Shown here piece by piece: positions 1-6,997 of a stretch of 64,000 bases of DNA. Every line of letters starts with the position of its first letter. The first letter of the stretch is position 1. Location: NCBI GenBank assembly GCA_963734625.1, contig CAVTHW010000002.1, forward strand, positions 62,001 to 126,000, written 5' to 3'. Made by a program: the position numbers and the translations under genes. Source of the DNA: CAVTHW01 sp963734625 (GTDB lineage: Bacteria; Acidobacteriota; Terriglobia; Bryobacterales; Bryobacteraceae). A model generated the notes under the pieces. That model had not been told where the DNA came from. It did no database searches and was given only the letters and a program-made list of their open reading frames with translations.

Positions 1-105
1 CTCCCCGCTTACCGCCAGAAAGTCTCCGAGGCCCTTTTCGCCGGCGTCTTCCAATACGCCTCCTCTCTCAGCCGTTTCCAGGTGGTGGAGCGAAAGCAGC
101 CCTGA
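1..105 (+). CDS. C-terminal end of an unidentified protein (possibly N-acetylmuramoyl-L-alanine amidase)
   Basis: An open frame enters from the left edge and encodes 34 residues before a TGA. The tail (AYRQKVSEALFAGVFQYAS) resembles the last helix of cell-wall amidases, which commonly end in an 'AYR..(L/V).EAL..G' helix. This is family resemblance only, because the catalytic part lies outside the window. The end overlaps the convergent GTPase gene by 38 bases. It could equally be the tail of another protein. Confidence 0.35.
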   Translation, partial: LPAYRQKVSEALFAGVFQYASSLSRFQVVERKQP

Positions 106-1735
106 GGGATTCAAGACCGTCCAGGTCCTCGCGGATACGGGGCGCTTCCTGCCCGGCGGAGGCGATCAACCTCTCAATGGTGGCAATCAGACCGTCGAGC
201 CGGCGCATCGATTCCTTCTCCAGACTCAGCAGAGCCCCGCTCACAATCTCCTCCCACTGAGACGCCAGGCGGGAGAGGTTCACAAAGACCACATCAGTCA
301 CCCTCCGCTCGAAGTGCCTCTTCACCAGGCCTTGAACCAGCGCCATCGGTACGAGGAACGAAAGCAGCTCCCAGTTGCGGTCAAAGATCTTGCCGATGCG
401 CACGTCGGGAGAGGGCGGATCCTCGGTGCGCAGATCAATTTGCGTAGTCCTCAGCGGCACGCCGAGGGTTTCCAGGGTTCGTTCCGAGAGTCTGTTGCGG
501 AAGTCTTGGAGCGATTGGGAGAGGAGGCGGCTCACACGGTGAACCGGCTCGACGAAATCACTGCGATGCCTCTTCGAGAGCTCCGCCATTTCCCGAGTCA
601 TGCCATCGCTCAGCCAGTTGTCGAATCTCTCGATCACCACACTGAGGCTTCGCGTCCACGCCGGGAACTCCCTGTCCAATCCCGCGAGGGTCCGCTCCCG
701 CAGCGGTTGTTCGTCCTTCCGGAGGATCTCCTCAAATGTGGAACGGGCCGTGCCAGCAGCATGCCGCACGATCAGTCGCAAGGCCAGCCGGGTATCGTCC
801 AGAGACGCCTTCTCGCCGAGGATCTTCTGGCGGAGCTGTTCGCGCTCGGAATCGGCAGTCTCCGCGGCTTTCAGCGCGACATTGAGATAGTCGGCGCATT
901 CCGCCACGAGAGAGACGACCTTGTGACGCAAGATAGCGGCGCGTTGCTCGTCAGCCTCGGCGTGGACTTGTGAAAGCAGATTCTCGTCGATCTGCTCGCG
1001 AAGGTGCTCGTACCCGGGCCGGACCGAGTACGGAAAAACTGGCACGGAACCGCTCCAATATCGCGCGAGTTGCTTCTGGACGAAGTCCTTGACCTGAATC
1101 CGTTCGCCTCATCCAGGACGTCGACCTTGGTGAGCAACAACGAGATGTTCGGGGTGTAGCGGCTCAGATTCCGAATGAGTTCGATGTCGTGCTGAGACAG
1201 GGGCGGGTCCACGCTTACCGCGACCAGAGCCAAGCCCACGTTCGGCAGCCACCCCAGCGAAGCGTCCGTGTTGTGTTCGAGGACGCTCTCGAGACCCGGT
1301 GTATCGACGAATCGAATCCCACGATAGCGTTCCATCGAAGGAAGTTCCACGCGCACCAAGGCGGCCTGTTTGGAATTCTCCGGGTTCTGGGCTTCGGAGA
1401 TGAACTCGCCGATGCGGTCGAGAGGAATGGCTTCGGTGCGGCCATCCAGGAAACGGACTTCGGCCCTTTCCCGAGGACCGTACTGGATTTCCGTCACCAC
1501 CGACGTAACCGGGATCACCCCAACCGAGAGTAGTTGGCGACCGAAGAGGTGATTGAGAAAACTGCTCTTGCCAGCTTTGAAACGTCCAAGAACCGCGATG
1601 TTGAGCGTCTCCTCTCCGCGAAGAGCCGGCAACTCTCCAGGAAGTCCTCCAGGGCCGTGATCTGATACCGGCCGCAGGTCGCACCCACCCTGTCCAGCGC
1701 TCTTCCAGGCAGTCTCGCGTCAGGGAAGGTGTCAT
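68..1735 (-). pseudogene. Dynamin-like GTPase A, frameshifted
   Basis: Large P-loop GTPase of the bacterial dynamin-like type, a family that remodels or fuses membranes using GTP. G1 (GRFKAGKSSFLN), the switch-I region, G3 (DTPGLES) and G4 (TKVD) are all legible. A long helical C-terminal half follows, with a hydrophobic patch (LLSFLVPMALVQGLV near 300) that could be the membrane-contacting paddle. The protein is spread over three frames. One-base losses are inferred near 1605 (AER/ETLN) and 1105 (after TKVDVLDEA), and another shift lies near 1700. Repaired, it would be about 555 residues starting at ATG 1735, nine bases after the ATPase stop. It resembles the intact GTPase at 6998 in domain order. 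It is the last gene of the leftward fluoride arm. The shifts may be decay or sequence error. Confidence 0.75.
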
Positions 1736-1744
1736 GTGGATCTC

Positions 1745-2485
1745 TCACCCCACGAATTCCGGCAATACGTCCATTCGAAGCGGCAGGAACTTGATGTGCC
1801 GTCCATCCTGGTATTCCGGGCGGCGGCCATCCGGCACATCGTCAGTATCTGTCCGGGGTTGCCGCGGGCGGACAGTGAGCACCTTGTGCCGAAAGTCCTC
1901 CAGGTCGAGCGAACCAAGCCGGAACTTCGATGCAGCCGCCTCGAAGAGGTTCAGTGCCTCAAGAGGCATGAGCGGCTTCAGGGAAATCTCCTCGCGGGGG
2001 TCCCACAAGGAGTTTGCGCAGGTGGCCCAGGCAGTCACGCGACCGGGCAGTCACGATCAGACAGTTGCCGGGAAGATGGTAGACCTCCTGCAAGAAGCGG
2101 TACATTCGCGGATCAGCGTGTTCAACATCCTCCAACAGGATCGGACGCGGTTCGTCTCGCAGCGCGTCGAGGACCGACGCCCTTCAAGGCGATGCTGGTT
2201 GCTGCCGACGTCAGAGAACGGGCGAGCGGGACACGGAGAGCCGCTCGGCCAGATCGCACCAGGAGCTCATGAAGCACACCCGGTGCGCGGAGCAGTGAGT
2301 GGGGTCCATGGTAGCGGGACAACGCTTCCTCCAGCAGCCGGGTTTTCCCGATTCCGGTAAGACCGAGGATCAGGCGGGACTGGCGCGCCCGAAGCGCACG
2401 CGCCAGAGCCTTGGACCTCGGCCTGGCGGCCCACCAACGGAACCGCGCGCTCCTCAACGGCCCGCCACTCAGTCACCTTTCCCAT
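1745..2485 (-). pseudogene. Small AAA/STAND-type ATPase, frameshifted
   Basis: The N-terminus (ERAVPLVGRQAEV) is typical of AAA_16/ORC-like ATPases. A Walker A (GLTGIGKTRLLEEAL, about 2360) and a Walker B (PILLEDVEHADPR, about 2135) follow, and the C-terminal part ends in DVLPEFVG. At least four single-base shifts break it, near 2405, 2240, 1880 and 1830. The first is an extra C in a CC pair. The repaired length is about 245 residues. The ATG at 2485 lies inside the end of the upstream DUF190 gene, so the two were translationally coupled. Its place between CrcB/DUF190 and a dynamin-like GTPase suggests it serves that GTPase, but this is inference. I do not recognise a named family. Confidence 0.6.
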
Positions 2486-3181
2486 CTTGCGTCGGTACCT
2501 TCTTCTGCACGCGGACGACCTTGACATCGGACACGGCCAGCAGGCCGGTGTCCATCATTTCTTCGACCACCGGAACCAGGCGGCCCAGATTGTCGGCCGA
2601 GTCAACGATCGAGATCAGGATCGGTTGGTCATGGCGAGCCAGGTGCGACCTGTGCATCTCGGCGGTCTCGCCGTATCCTTCGAGACCGCGAAACACGGTG
2701 GCGCCGGCGATCTTCATTTCCCGGCACTTATGCGACAATCGCCTCATACAGCGGCTTGCCCTGGTACTGGTCGCATTCCGAGATGTGAATGCGCAGGAGC
2801 CTAGCTGGGTATTCTTGCGCATCGGGCGCCTCCGTGGCGTGGAGCTGCGTACCAACCGCACAATGCTCTGCGTCGGAAGATAACGATCAAGCCCTCTTCG
2901 AGCATTTCTTCAAGGACCTCCGCCGCGGCGGCGATCTTCTCGGCCGTGTCGATCACCGACATCATGATCGGCAGATCTCGCATCGGGTGAAAGAAGCGTC
3001 GCCTTGTGCTCGATGACCTTTCGCGCCGTACCCGAGGATGCCGCGATAGACCGTCGCGCCGGCGATGTCCATCATTCGCAACTTCTTCACAATGGCGTCG
3101 TAGAGCGGCTCGTCGTGCCACTTGTCAGCCTCCCCCAGATAGACCCGCAGGAGCGTTGGCGGGTCCCTGCTTGCGTCTCAT
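2469..3181 (-). pseudogene. Tandem two-domain DUF190 protein, frameshifted
   Basis: Two successive DUF190 (PII-like fold) repeats appear to sit in one coding unit. The first begins LLRVYLGEADKWHDEPLYDA (about 3150) and the second begins LLRIHISECDQYQGKPLYEA (about 2785). Each carries the family's 'IAGATV(Y/F)RG..GYG' motif. No stop separates them when frames are followed across the shifts near 3003, 2880 and 2735. Another shift probably lies near 3150, just after the start. The ATG at 3181 overlaps the stop of the preceding DUF190 gene (ATGA). DUF190 genes are commonly found beside crcB. Their exact role is unsettled, though a nucleotide-sensing or regulatory job fits the PII-like fold. Confidence 0.65.
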
Positions 3182-3540
3182 GCGGCAATCTTCGGCTCCG
3201 GTTTCGGGGACTTTCGCGCGAGCTTCACTACGGTGGTGTCCTGCACCTCGATCAACCCGTCGGAGACCATCTCATACAGCGTCGGCAGGACCTCGTCGAC
3301 CTTCTCCTGCGTCTCCACGAACTCGATCCGAATCGGCAGGTGTTGCGCCAGCACTTCGATCTTCGGCGTGTGCAGCATCTGGTGCGATCCAAAACCAGAG
3401 TAGGCCCGGGTCGCCGTCGCGCCGGAGACTCCCTTGTGCATGAGGAACGTCATGATGGAGTCGTGCAGCGCCGTCATGTGGTGCTGCGTGTCTTCGTTGA
3501 TGAAGATCGTGACCTTCTTTGCGGGGCCTTTGGTCAGCAT
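3178..3540 (-). CDS. DUF190 domain protein
   Basis: Intact 120-residue protein of the DUF190 family, a ferredoxin-like/PII-like fold. The diagnostic stretches are KVTIFINEDTQHH at the N-terminus, SGATATRAYSGFG in the middle, and PIRIEFVETQEKVDEVLP followed by GLIEVQDT near the end. It lies 16 bases after crcB on the same strand and overlaps the next gene through ATGA, so it is an operon member. Known family context is co-occurrence with CrcB. A regulatory or ion-tolerance role is inferred from that alone. Confidence 0.88.
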   Translation of the reverse strand: MLTKGPAKKVTIFINEDTQHHMTALHDSIMTFLMHKGVSGATATRAYSGFGSHQMLHTPKIEVLAQHLPIRIEFVETQEKVDEVLPTLYEMVSDGLIEVQDTTVVKLARKSPKPEPKIAA

Positions 3541-3556
3541 TGCGCCTCCATGTTCA

Positions 3557-3955
3557 TTATCGGCGGGCGGTCAGGGCTGCGCCCAGCCAAACAGCCACGT
3601 AGCCGAGCAGCACGCTGCCCGCTACATAGAGTAGACCCATCCAGCGTTCGCCATCCCGCACGGCCTGCAGTGTCTCGTACTCGAAGCTCGAAAACGTCGT
3701 GTAGCCACCGAGGACCCCCACGACCAGGAACAGCCGCCAATTGGGGTGCGGCTGCAAACGCTCGGTCAAGAGCGTCATCAAGAGGCCGATGAAGAACGAC
3801 CCGCTGATATTGATGAGGAAAGTGCCCAGAGGAAACCGTCCTCCGGACCGCGCCATGATCCACGTGCCAAGCGCATATCGGGTCAAGCCTCCCAGTCCGG
3901 CTCCCGCCAGCACAACCAAATATCTGTCCAATCGAAAAGTCTCCTTTAGCTTCAT
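3557..3955 (-). CDS. crcB: Fluoride channel CrcB/Fluc
   Basis: 132-residue, four-helix membrane protein that exports fluoride passively as a dual-topology dimer. The family hallmarks are visible: GGLTRY near residues 22-27, the TM2 asparagine (N49 in GTFLINISGSFF), and the phenylalanine-box segment GGYTTFSSFEYE around residues 83-94. It starts at an ATG that overlaps the antiporter stop (ATGA). The gene is intact, unlike most of its neighbours. It lies downstream of the minus-strand fluoride riboswitch at 5246-5294, through the antiporter gene. Confidence 0.95.
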   Translation of the reverse strand: MKLKETFRLDRYLVVLAGAGLGGLTRYALGTWIMARSGGRFPLGTFLINISGSFFIGLLMTLLTERLQPHPNWRLFLVVGVLGGYTTFSSFEYETLQAVRDGERWMGLLYVAGSVLLGYVAVWLGAALTARR

Positions 3956-5164
3956 GTGTCCAGGTCCCCCACTGGTTCTCCGTATACGGAATCTCCCAGT
4001 TCCGGCTCCTTCTCGGGCAGCAGATGCCGCGGCATGAAGCGGGCGTTGGCAATGGCAGTCGGGATCACGGCACTTCCAATCACGGTGGCCACCAGGTGCG
4101 AGTACTGGGTTTGGTCGATGATTCCGTGATTCAACCCAAACAGGGCCGAGATGGTCCCGAACGTCAGTCCGGTCGACATCATCAGAGAGTAGTAAATCCC
4201 GTCATGACCGCTGTAGCCGAAGGCCCGCACCGTGGGCAGCAGGGCCAGCATTTTCGAGCCCATCTTCGCAAAGAAGAGTGCCACGAAAGCCAGCGGCGCG
4301 GCGACTAGGGCGGGAACGGAAACGAAACTGCCGGCGCGAATGAAGTAGAACGGAGTCAGCAAACCGAAGGTCAAGCGTGCGCAGGCGTCGAATCAGGAAG
4401 TGATCTTTGCCGACGGTACCGGCCAACACCATACCGATTATATAGGCGGGCAGCACCGCTTCACTGCCCGACCACGCGGCCAGACCGCCCAAAGCCGAAC
4501 AAGAGGAACAGGATGTACTTGGTCTCCAGTTCGGAAACGCGGCCGCCGTAACGGTCGAAGAACCAGGGGGTGACGAACGGCAGCGCCGCGAACAGGACGC
4601 GATCCCGACGACCAGAAAGATCAGGGTCTTGATGGTGAACGGCGAGAAGATAAGACCCAGCGCGATGACGGTGCCCAGATCGTTGATGAAACACGCAGCG
4701 AGGATCGCTTTGCCGTACTTCGTCTGGTTGAATCCGAGCTCGAGCATGACGGCATAGACAACCGCCACGGAGGTTGTCGAGAGCGCCACGCCGGCCAGCC
4801 ACGACGGACGCCAGCCCCAACCGAGGACATAGTGGGCAACGAGCGAAGCCCCAAGAAATGGCGCGACGAATCCGATGAGCCCGACGGCCGATGATTCCTT
4901 CCATTTCGCGCGGAAGACCTCCGGATCGAGTTCGGCCCCTGCCAGGAAGGTGAGCACGATGGCGCCGGTGCCGGCAAGAAAAGTGATCCACTCCGCCTTG
5001 GCTCCCAACGCACTGCCGCCGACAAGCGCGCCAATGACGAGTTGGGCGACGGTGCCGACGACGATCTCAGAGAGCGCGGTAGAAATCCTGAGCCAGTTGG
5101 CCGCGAGGACCGCGACGAGTGCAAGCAAGAGCCAAAGAGCCGCAACGAACCAAACCTGATCCAT
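3952..5164 (-). pseudogene. CPA2-type cation/proton antiporter, frameshifted
   Basis: Membrane protein of the Na+(K+)/H+ exchanger (CPA2) family, about 403 residues with roughly 12 helices. It starts MDQVWFVAALWLLLALV at ATG 5164, preceded by GAGGAG. Typical stretches follow: AGAELDPEVFR, TTSVAVVYAVMLELGF and ACFINDLGTVIALG. The fluoride-linked antiporter class is known in other riboswitch regulons. Three single-base shifts interrupt it: near 4597 (a lost C), 4495 (an extra T) and 4375 (an extra A). The last is confirmed by the second copy of this stretch at 5846-5930, which keeps the open frame. It is the first gene after the riboswitch at 5246-5294. Confidence 0.8.
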
Positions 5165-5226
5165 CGAAAGGATCTCCTCATCCCGGGCTTCGTTGTGGTT
5201 TGCTGCAGGAGGGATAACGCTACATA

Positions 5227-5252
5227 CTCCCACAGCGAAACCACTGTAGGAG
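5227..5252 (-). promoter_or_regulatory. Expression-platform hairpin of leftward riboswitch copy 1
   Basis: On the minus strand CUCCUACAG pairs with CUGUGGGAG around a UGGUUUCG loop (nine pairs, one G-U). The 5' side of the stem contains the 3' half of the aptamer pseudoknot, so hairpin and fluoride-bound aptamer exclude each other. No U-run follows, so it may act by Rho or by translation rather than as a simple intrinsic terminator. Confidence 0.65.
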
Positions 5253-5294
5253 TCATTGGCCGTTCGGAACGGCGTAGAGCGGACTCCACCGCTT
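5246..5294 (-). promoter_or_regulatory. Fluoride riboswitch aptamer, leftward copy 1
   Basis: Minus-strand RNA with the crcB-motif layout. A P1-like stem AGCG/CGCU encloses GUGGAGUC. Next comes a CG-rich hairpin (GCCGUUC/GAACGGC), then AAUGACUCCUAC. GGAGUC and GACUCC form a six-pair pseudoknot, as required for the fluoride-binding fold. It starts just downstream of a promoter at 5303-5332 and precedes the antiporter-crcB-DUF190 operon. The usual AACCGCC linker is only partly kept (CUACGCC). Confidence 0.78.
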
Positions 5295-5302
5295 TCTGTT
5301 CC

Positions 5303-5332
5303 AGTATACGACTGGAGATCGCCCTGCATCAA
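5303..5332 (-). promoter_or_regulatory. Sigma-70-like promoter of the leftward fluoride operon
   Basis: Minus strand TTGATG, 18-base spacer, TATACT. The predicted start point falls immediately before the aptamer. The same two hexamers with the same spacer occur in the duplicated copy at 6164-6193 although the spacer bases differ, which supports function. Confidence 0.6.
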
Positions 5333-5397
5333 GATGGACGGACAGGCCGCAGCAGGGGCCTCGTCTTGTGTTGTCTGTCCGCGAGACAATGAAACCA

Positions 5398-5435
5398 GGG
5401 TGTTGGAGTTCACCTTATAATCGCCCAGATGGGCA
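5398..5435 (+). promoter_or_regulatory. Truncated fluoride riboswitch (5' half)
   Basis: These 38 bases match the complete plus-strand aptamer at 6850 with one substitution (AAUCGCC for AACCGCC). They stop right after GGGCA, where the functional copy continues GAUGACUCCUAC. The upstream flank (5371-5397) also matches 6823-6849. The 3' pseudoknot strand is gone, so it cannot fold. It is a remnant left by the local duplication. Confidence 0.75.
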
Positions 5436-5601
5436 ACGGCCGGACTTGTTTCTATGGTTCAGTTTCTTGCTCGCTAATGACCGCCGGCCTCGGCGGGAGT
5501 TCCAAAACGGCCACAGCTCAAAGGGAGACTACCTGCGCGGGCAGTCGGCCATCGCTCCGGTTCGAACCGCTGTCCGGTTGGGGCTGCCAACGCGGACCCT
5601 A
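5436..5601. other. Spacer inside the duplicated fluoride centre
   Basis: No convincing gene or RNA is seen here. It begins exactly where the truncated aptamer loses similarity to the intact copy, so the left edge is a rearrangement breakpoint. A GGTTCGAACC decamer at 5559-5568 is not part of a tRNA fold. Confidence 0.4.
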
Positions 5602-5745
5602 CTAGCGGTACATCTGCCAGTCCGTCAGGGTTCTCGCGCAGTCCTTCAGTAGCATCCACACAAACACTGCGAGTGCAGCAAGAACGCTTGTGACCGAGAG
5701 ATAGCCCAGCCAGCCACGGTGATGTTTTTGTACCAAACCAGACAT
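5602..5745 (-). CDS. Small single-span membrane protein (47 residues)
   Basis: Short open frame from ATG 5745 to TAG, preceded by a GGGAGG Shine-Dalgarno-like stretch. The basic start (MSGLVQKHHRGW) is followed by one hydrophobic span (about residues 13-36, LGYLSVTSVLAALAVFVWML) and a short polar tail. It lies 25 bases after the antiporter remnant on the same strand, downstream of riboswitch copy 2, so it may be the only coding content left under that riboswitch. No family is recognised. Confidence 0.45.
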   Translation of the reverse strand: MSGLVQKHHRGWLGYLSVTSVLAALAVFVWMLLKDCARTLTDWQMYR

Positions 5746-5770
5746 CCTGAGCCTCCCTTCAAGTCGCCTT

Positions 5771-6028
5771 TCATAGGACGCCCTCGGCGACTTGCATTGG
5801 GGTTGCGAGTGTCCGATCGGCGACCGATTTATCCAATGTTGCGAAGTAGAACGGCGTCAGGAAACCGAAGATCAGCGTGCGCAGGCGTCGAATCAGGAAG
5901 CGATCTTTGCCGACGGTGCCGGCGACGATCTCAGAGAGCGCCGTAGAAACCCTGAGCCAATTGGCCGCGAGAACCGCGACGAGTGCAAGCAAGAGCCAAA
6001 GCGCCGCAACGAACCAAACCTGATCCAT
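5771..6028 (-). pseudogene. Internally deleted antiporter copy
   Basis: The first 35 or so residues repeat the antiporter start (MDQVWFVAALWLLLALVAV through TALSEIV). They then jump directly to GTVGKDRFLIRRLRT, which in the full copy lies about 215 residues later. The join sits on a short direct repeat, CCGACGGTRCCG, present at both ends in the full copy (4408-4419 and 5051-5062), so a repeat-mediated deletion removed most of the transmembrane core. After FGFLTPFYF the reading continues into unrelated sequence. It cannot be a working antiporter. It shows that the frame of the full copy at 4375 was originally open. Confidence 0.8.
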
Positions 6029-6088
6029 CGAAAGGATCTACTACCTGGGCTTCGTCGGGGTGTGCTGCGGGAGGGATGAGGCTACAGG

Positions 6089-6114
6089 CTCCCACAGCGA
6101 AACCACTGTAGGAG
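6089..6114 (-). promoter_or_regulatory. Expression-platform hairpin of leftward riboswitch copy 2
   Basis: The same nine-pair stem as at 5227-5252 (CUCCUACAG/CUGUGGGAG), overlapping the pseudoknot strand of the aptamer. It is conserved between the copies although the spacer outside has changed. Confidence 0.6.
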
Positions 6115-6155
6115 TCATTGGCCGTGGGAACGGCCTAGAGCGGACTCCACCGCTT
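6108..6155 (-). promoter_or_regulatory. Fluoride riboswitch aptamer, leftward copy 2
   Basis: Near duplicate of the aptamer at 5246-5294, with the same GUGGAGUC loop, the same six-pair GGAGUC/GACUCC pseudoknot and an altered but still paired inner hairpin (GGCCGU/ACGGCC). Compensated change in that stem suggests it was under selection after duplication. It now heads only the deleted antiporter and the small membrane protein. Confidence 0.72.
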
Positions 6156-6163
6156 CCTCTTTC

Positions 6164-6193
6164 AGTATACGGCCAAGCATCGCTGCCCATCAA
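6164..6193 (-). promoter_or_regulatory. Sigma-70-like promoter, leftward copy 2
   Basis: TTGATG, 18 bases, TATACT on the minus strand, the same arrangement as copy 1. It lies between the EamA gene and the aptamer, so riboswitch copy 2 has its own start and is not simply read from EamA. Confidence 0.55.
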
Positions 6194-6276
6194 GGGTTGC
6201 GGCTCCCGAAGAGCAGGCTACGAAAAGGGTGAGGTCAAAGAGATCGCCCAAATGGCGCTCGCATCAAAAGAGGCCC

Positions 6277-6696
6277 CTATTCCAGAGCCAGAATAATGGC
6301 ACCCGCCACAATCAGGAGTCCGCCAACACCCCGGACCAGGGTGAGCCTTTCGCCGAGAAAGAGCGCGGCAAACAAAATGACGAACGCGACACTCAACTTG
6401 TCGATGGGGGCAACGCGCGAGGCTTCGCCAAGTTGGAGAGCGCGAAAGTAGCAGAGCCAGGACAGACCGGTGGCCAGGCCGGACAGGACGAGAAAGACCC
6501 ATGTTCGCGATGTGAGGTGCCGGATGGCGCCAGGTTGGGAAGTGATATATGCGATAACCCAACTGAAGACCAGAATCACTGAAGTCCGTATCGCTGTTGC
6601 CAAGTTAGAATCCACTCCGGCGACGCCCACTTTGGCGAGGACCGCCGTCGCCCCCGCGAAGACTGCCGAGAGTAATGACCAGTAGATCCAGCTCAT
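6277..6696 (-). CDS. EamA/DMT-family transporter, single repeat
   Basis: 139-residue membrane protein with one EamA repeat (about five helices). The family signature SWLCYFRALQLGEASRVAPIDKL is near residues 80-102, then FLGERLT before the last helix. Single-repeat members work as dimers. The substrate is unknown. It sits between the two halves of the duplicated riboswitch centre, where the other copy has only about 100 bases, so it looks like an insertion into the island. A link to fluoride is positional only. Confidence 0.85.
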   Translation of the reverse strand: MSWIYWSLLSAVFAGATAVLAKVGVAGVDSNLATAIRTSVILVFSWVIAYITSQPGAIRHLTSRTWVFLVLSGLATGLSWLCYFRALQLGEASRVAPIDKLSVAFVILFAALFLGERLTLVRGVGGLLIVAGAIILALE

Positions 6697-6813
6697 CGTC
6701 TAGCCTTGCCTCATTCGCTCGTCCTGCCTGCAGAAAAGCATCTCACACTGTGATCCTAGCCGTTCGAGTTCGGCTCTGCCGTTGAATCCAGGCCGAAACG
6801 ACGCAGGAGGGCC

Positions 6814-6842
6814 TTGTCTGTCTGGTCTGTCCGCGCGACAAT
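6814..6842 (+). promoter_or_regulatory. Promoter of the rightward fluoride arm
   Basis: TTGTCT, 17-base spacer, GACAAT (four of six consensus bases in each hexamer). The predicted start is at or next to the first base of the aptamer at 6850, the expected geometry for a riboswitch leader. Confidence 0.5.
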
Positions 6843-6849
6843 GAAACCA

Positions 6850-6899
6850 GGGTGTTGGAGTTCACCTTATAACCGCCCAGATGGGCAGATGACTCCTAC
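6850..6899 (+). promoter_or_regulatory. Fluoride riboswitch aptamer, rightward arm
   Basis: The clearest crcB motif in the window. GGUG/CACC closes the loop holding UUGGAGUU, followed by the conserved UAUAACCGCCC, a small AGAU loop, GGGCAGAUGACUCCUAC. GGAGU pairs with ACUCC in the pseudoknot and GCCC with GGGC. It lies about 100 bases upstream of the dynamin-like GTPase gene with no other gene between. Confidence 0.9.
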
Positions 6900-6923
6900 G
6901 AGGGATTCTCCTCGATAGGAGTT
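6891..6923 (+). promoter_or_regulatory. Expression-platform hairpin of the rightward riboswitch
   Basis: ACTCCTACGAGG pairs with CCTCGATAGGAGT around a GATTCT loop. It uses the 3' pseudoknot strand, so it competes with the fluoride-bound fold. A CCTCCG tract rather than a U-run follows, so the mode of control is uncertain. Confidence 0.6.
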
Positions 6924-6997
6924 CCTCCGATCGCGGAAATCCCTGGACATTGTGCGGCGCCTTGTGAGCCGGCGACCGCTGTAGCAGGGAGGCCCAA

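Noticed and set aside
5559..5568. GGTTCGAACC, a T-loop-like decamer
   Set aside because: No acceptor, D or anticodon stems can be built around it.
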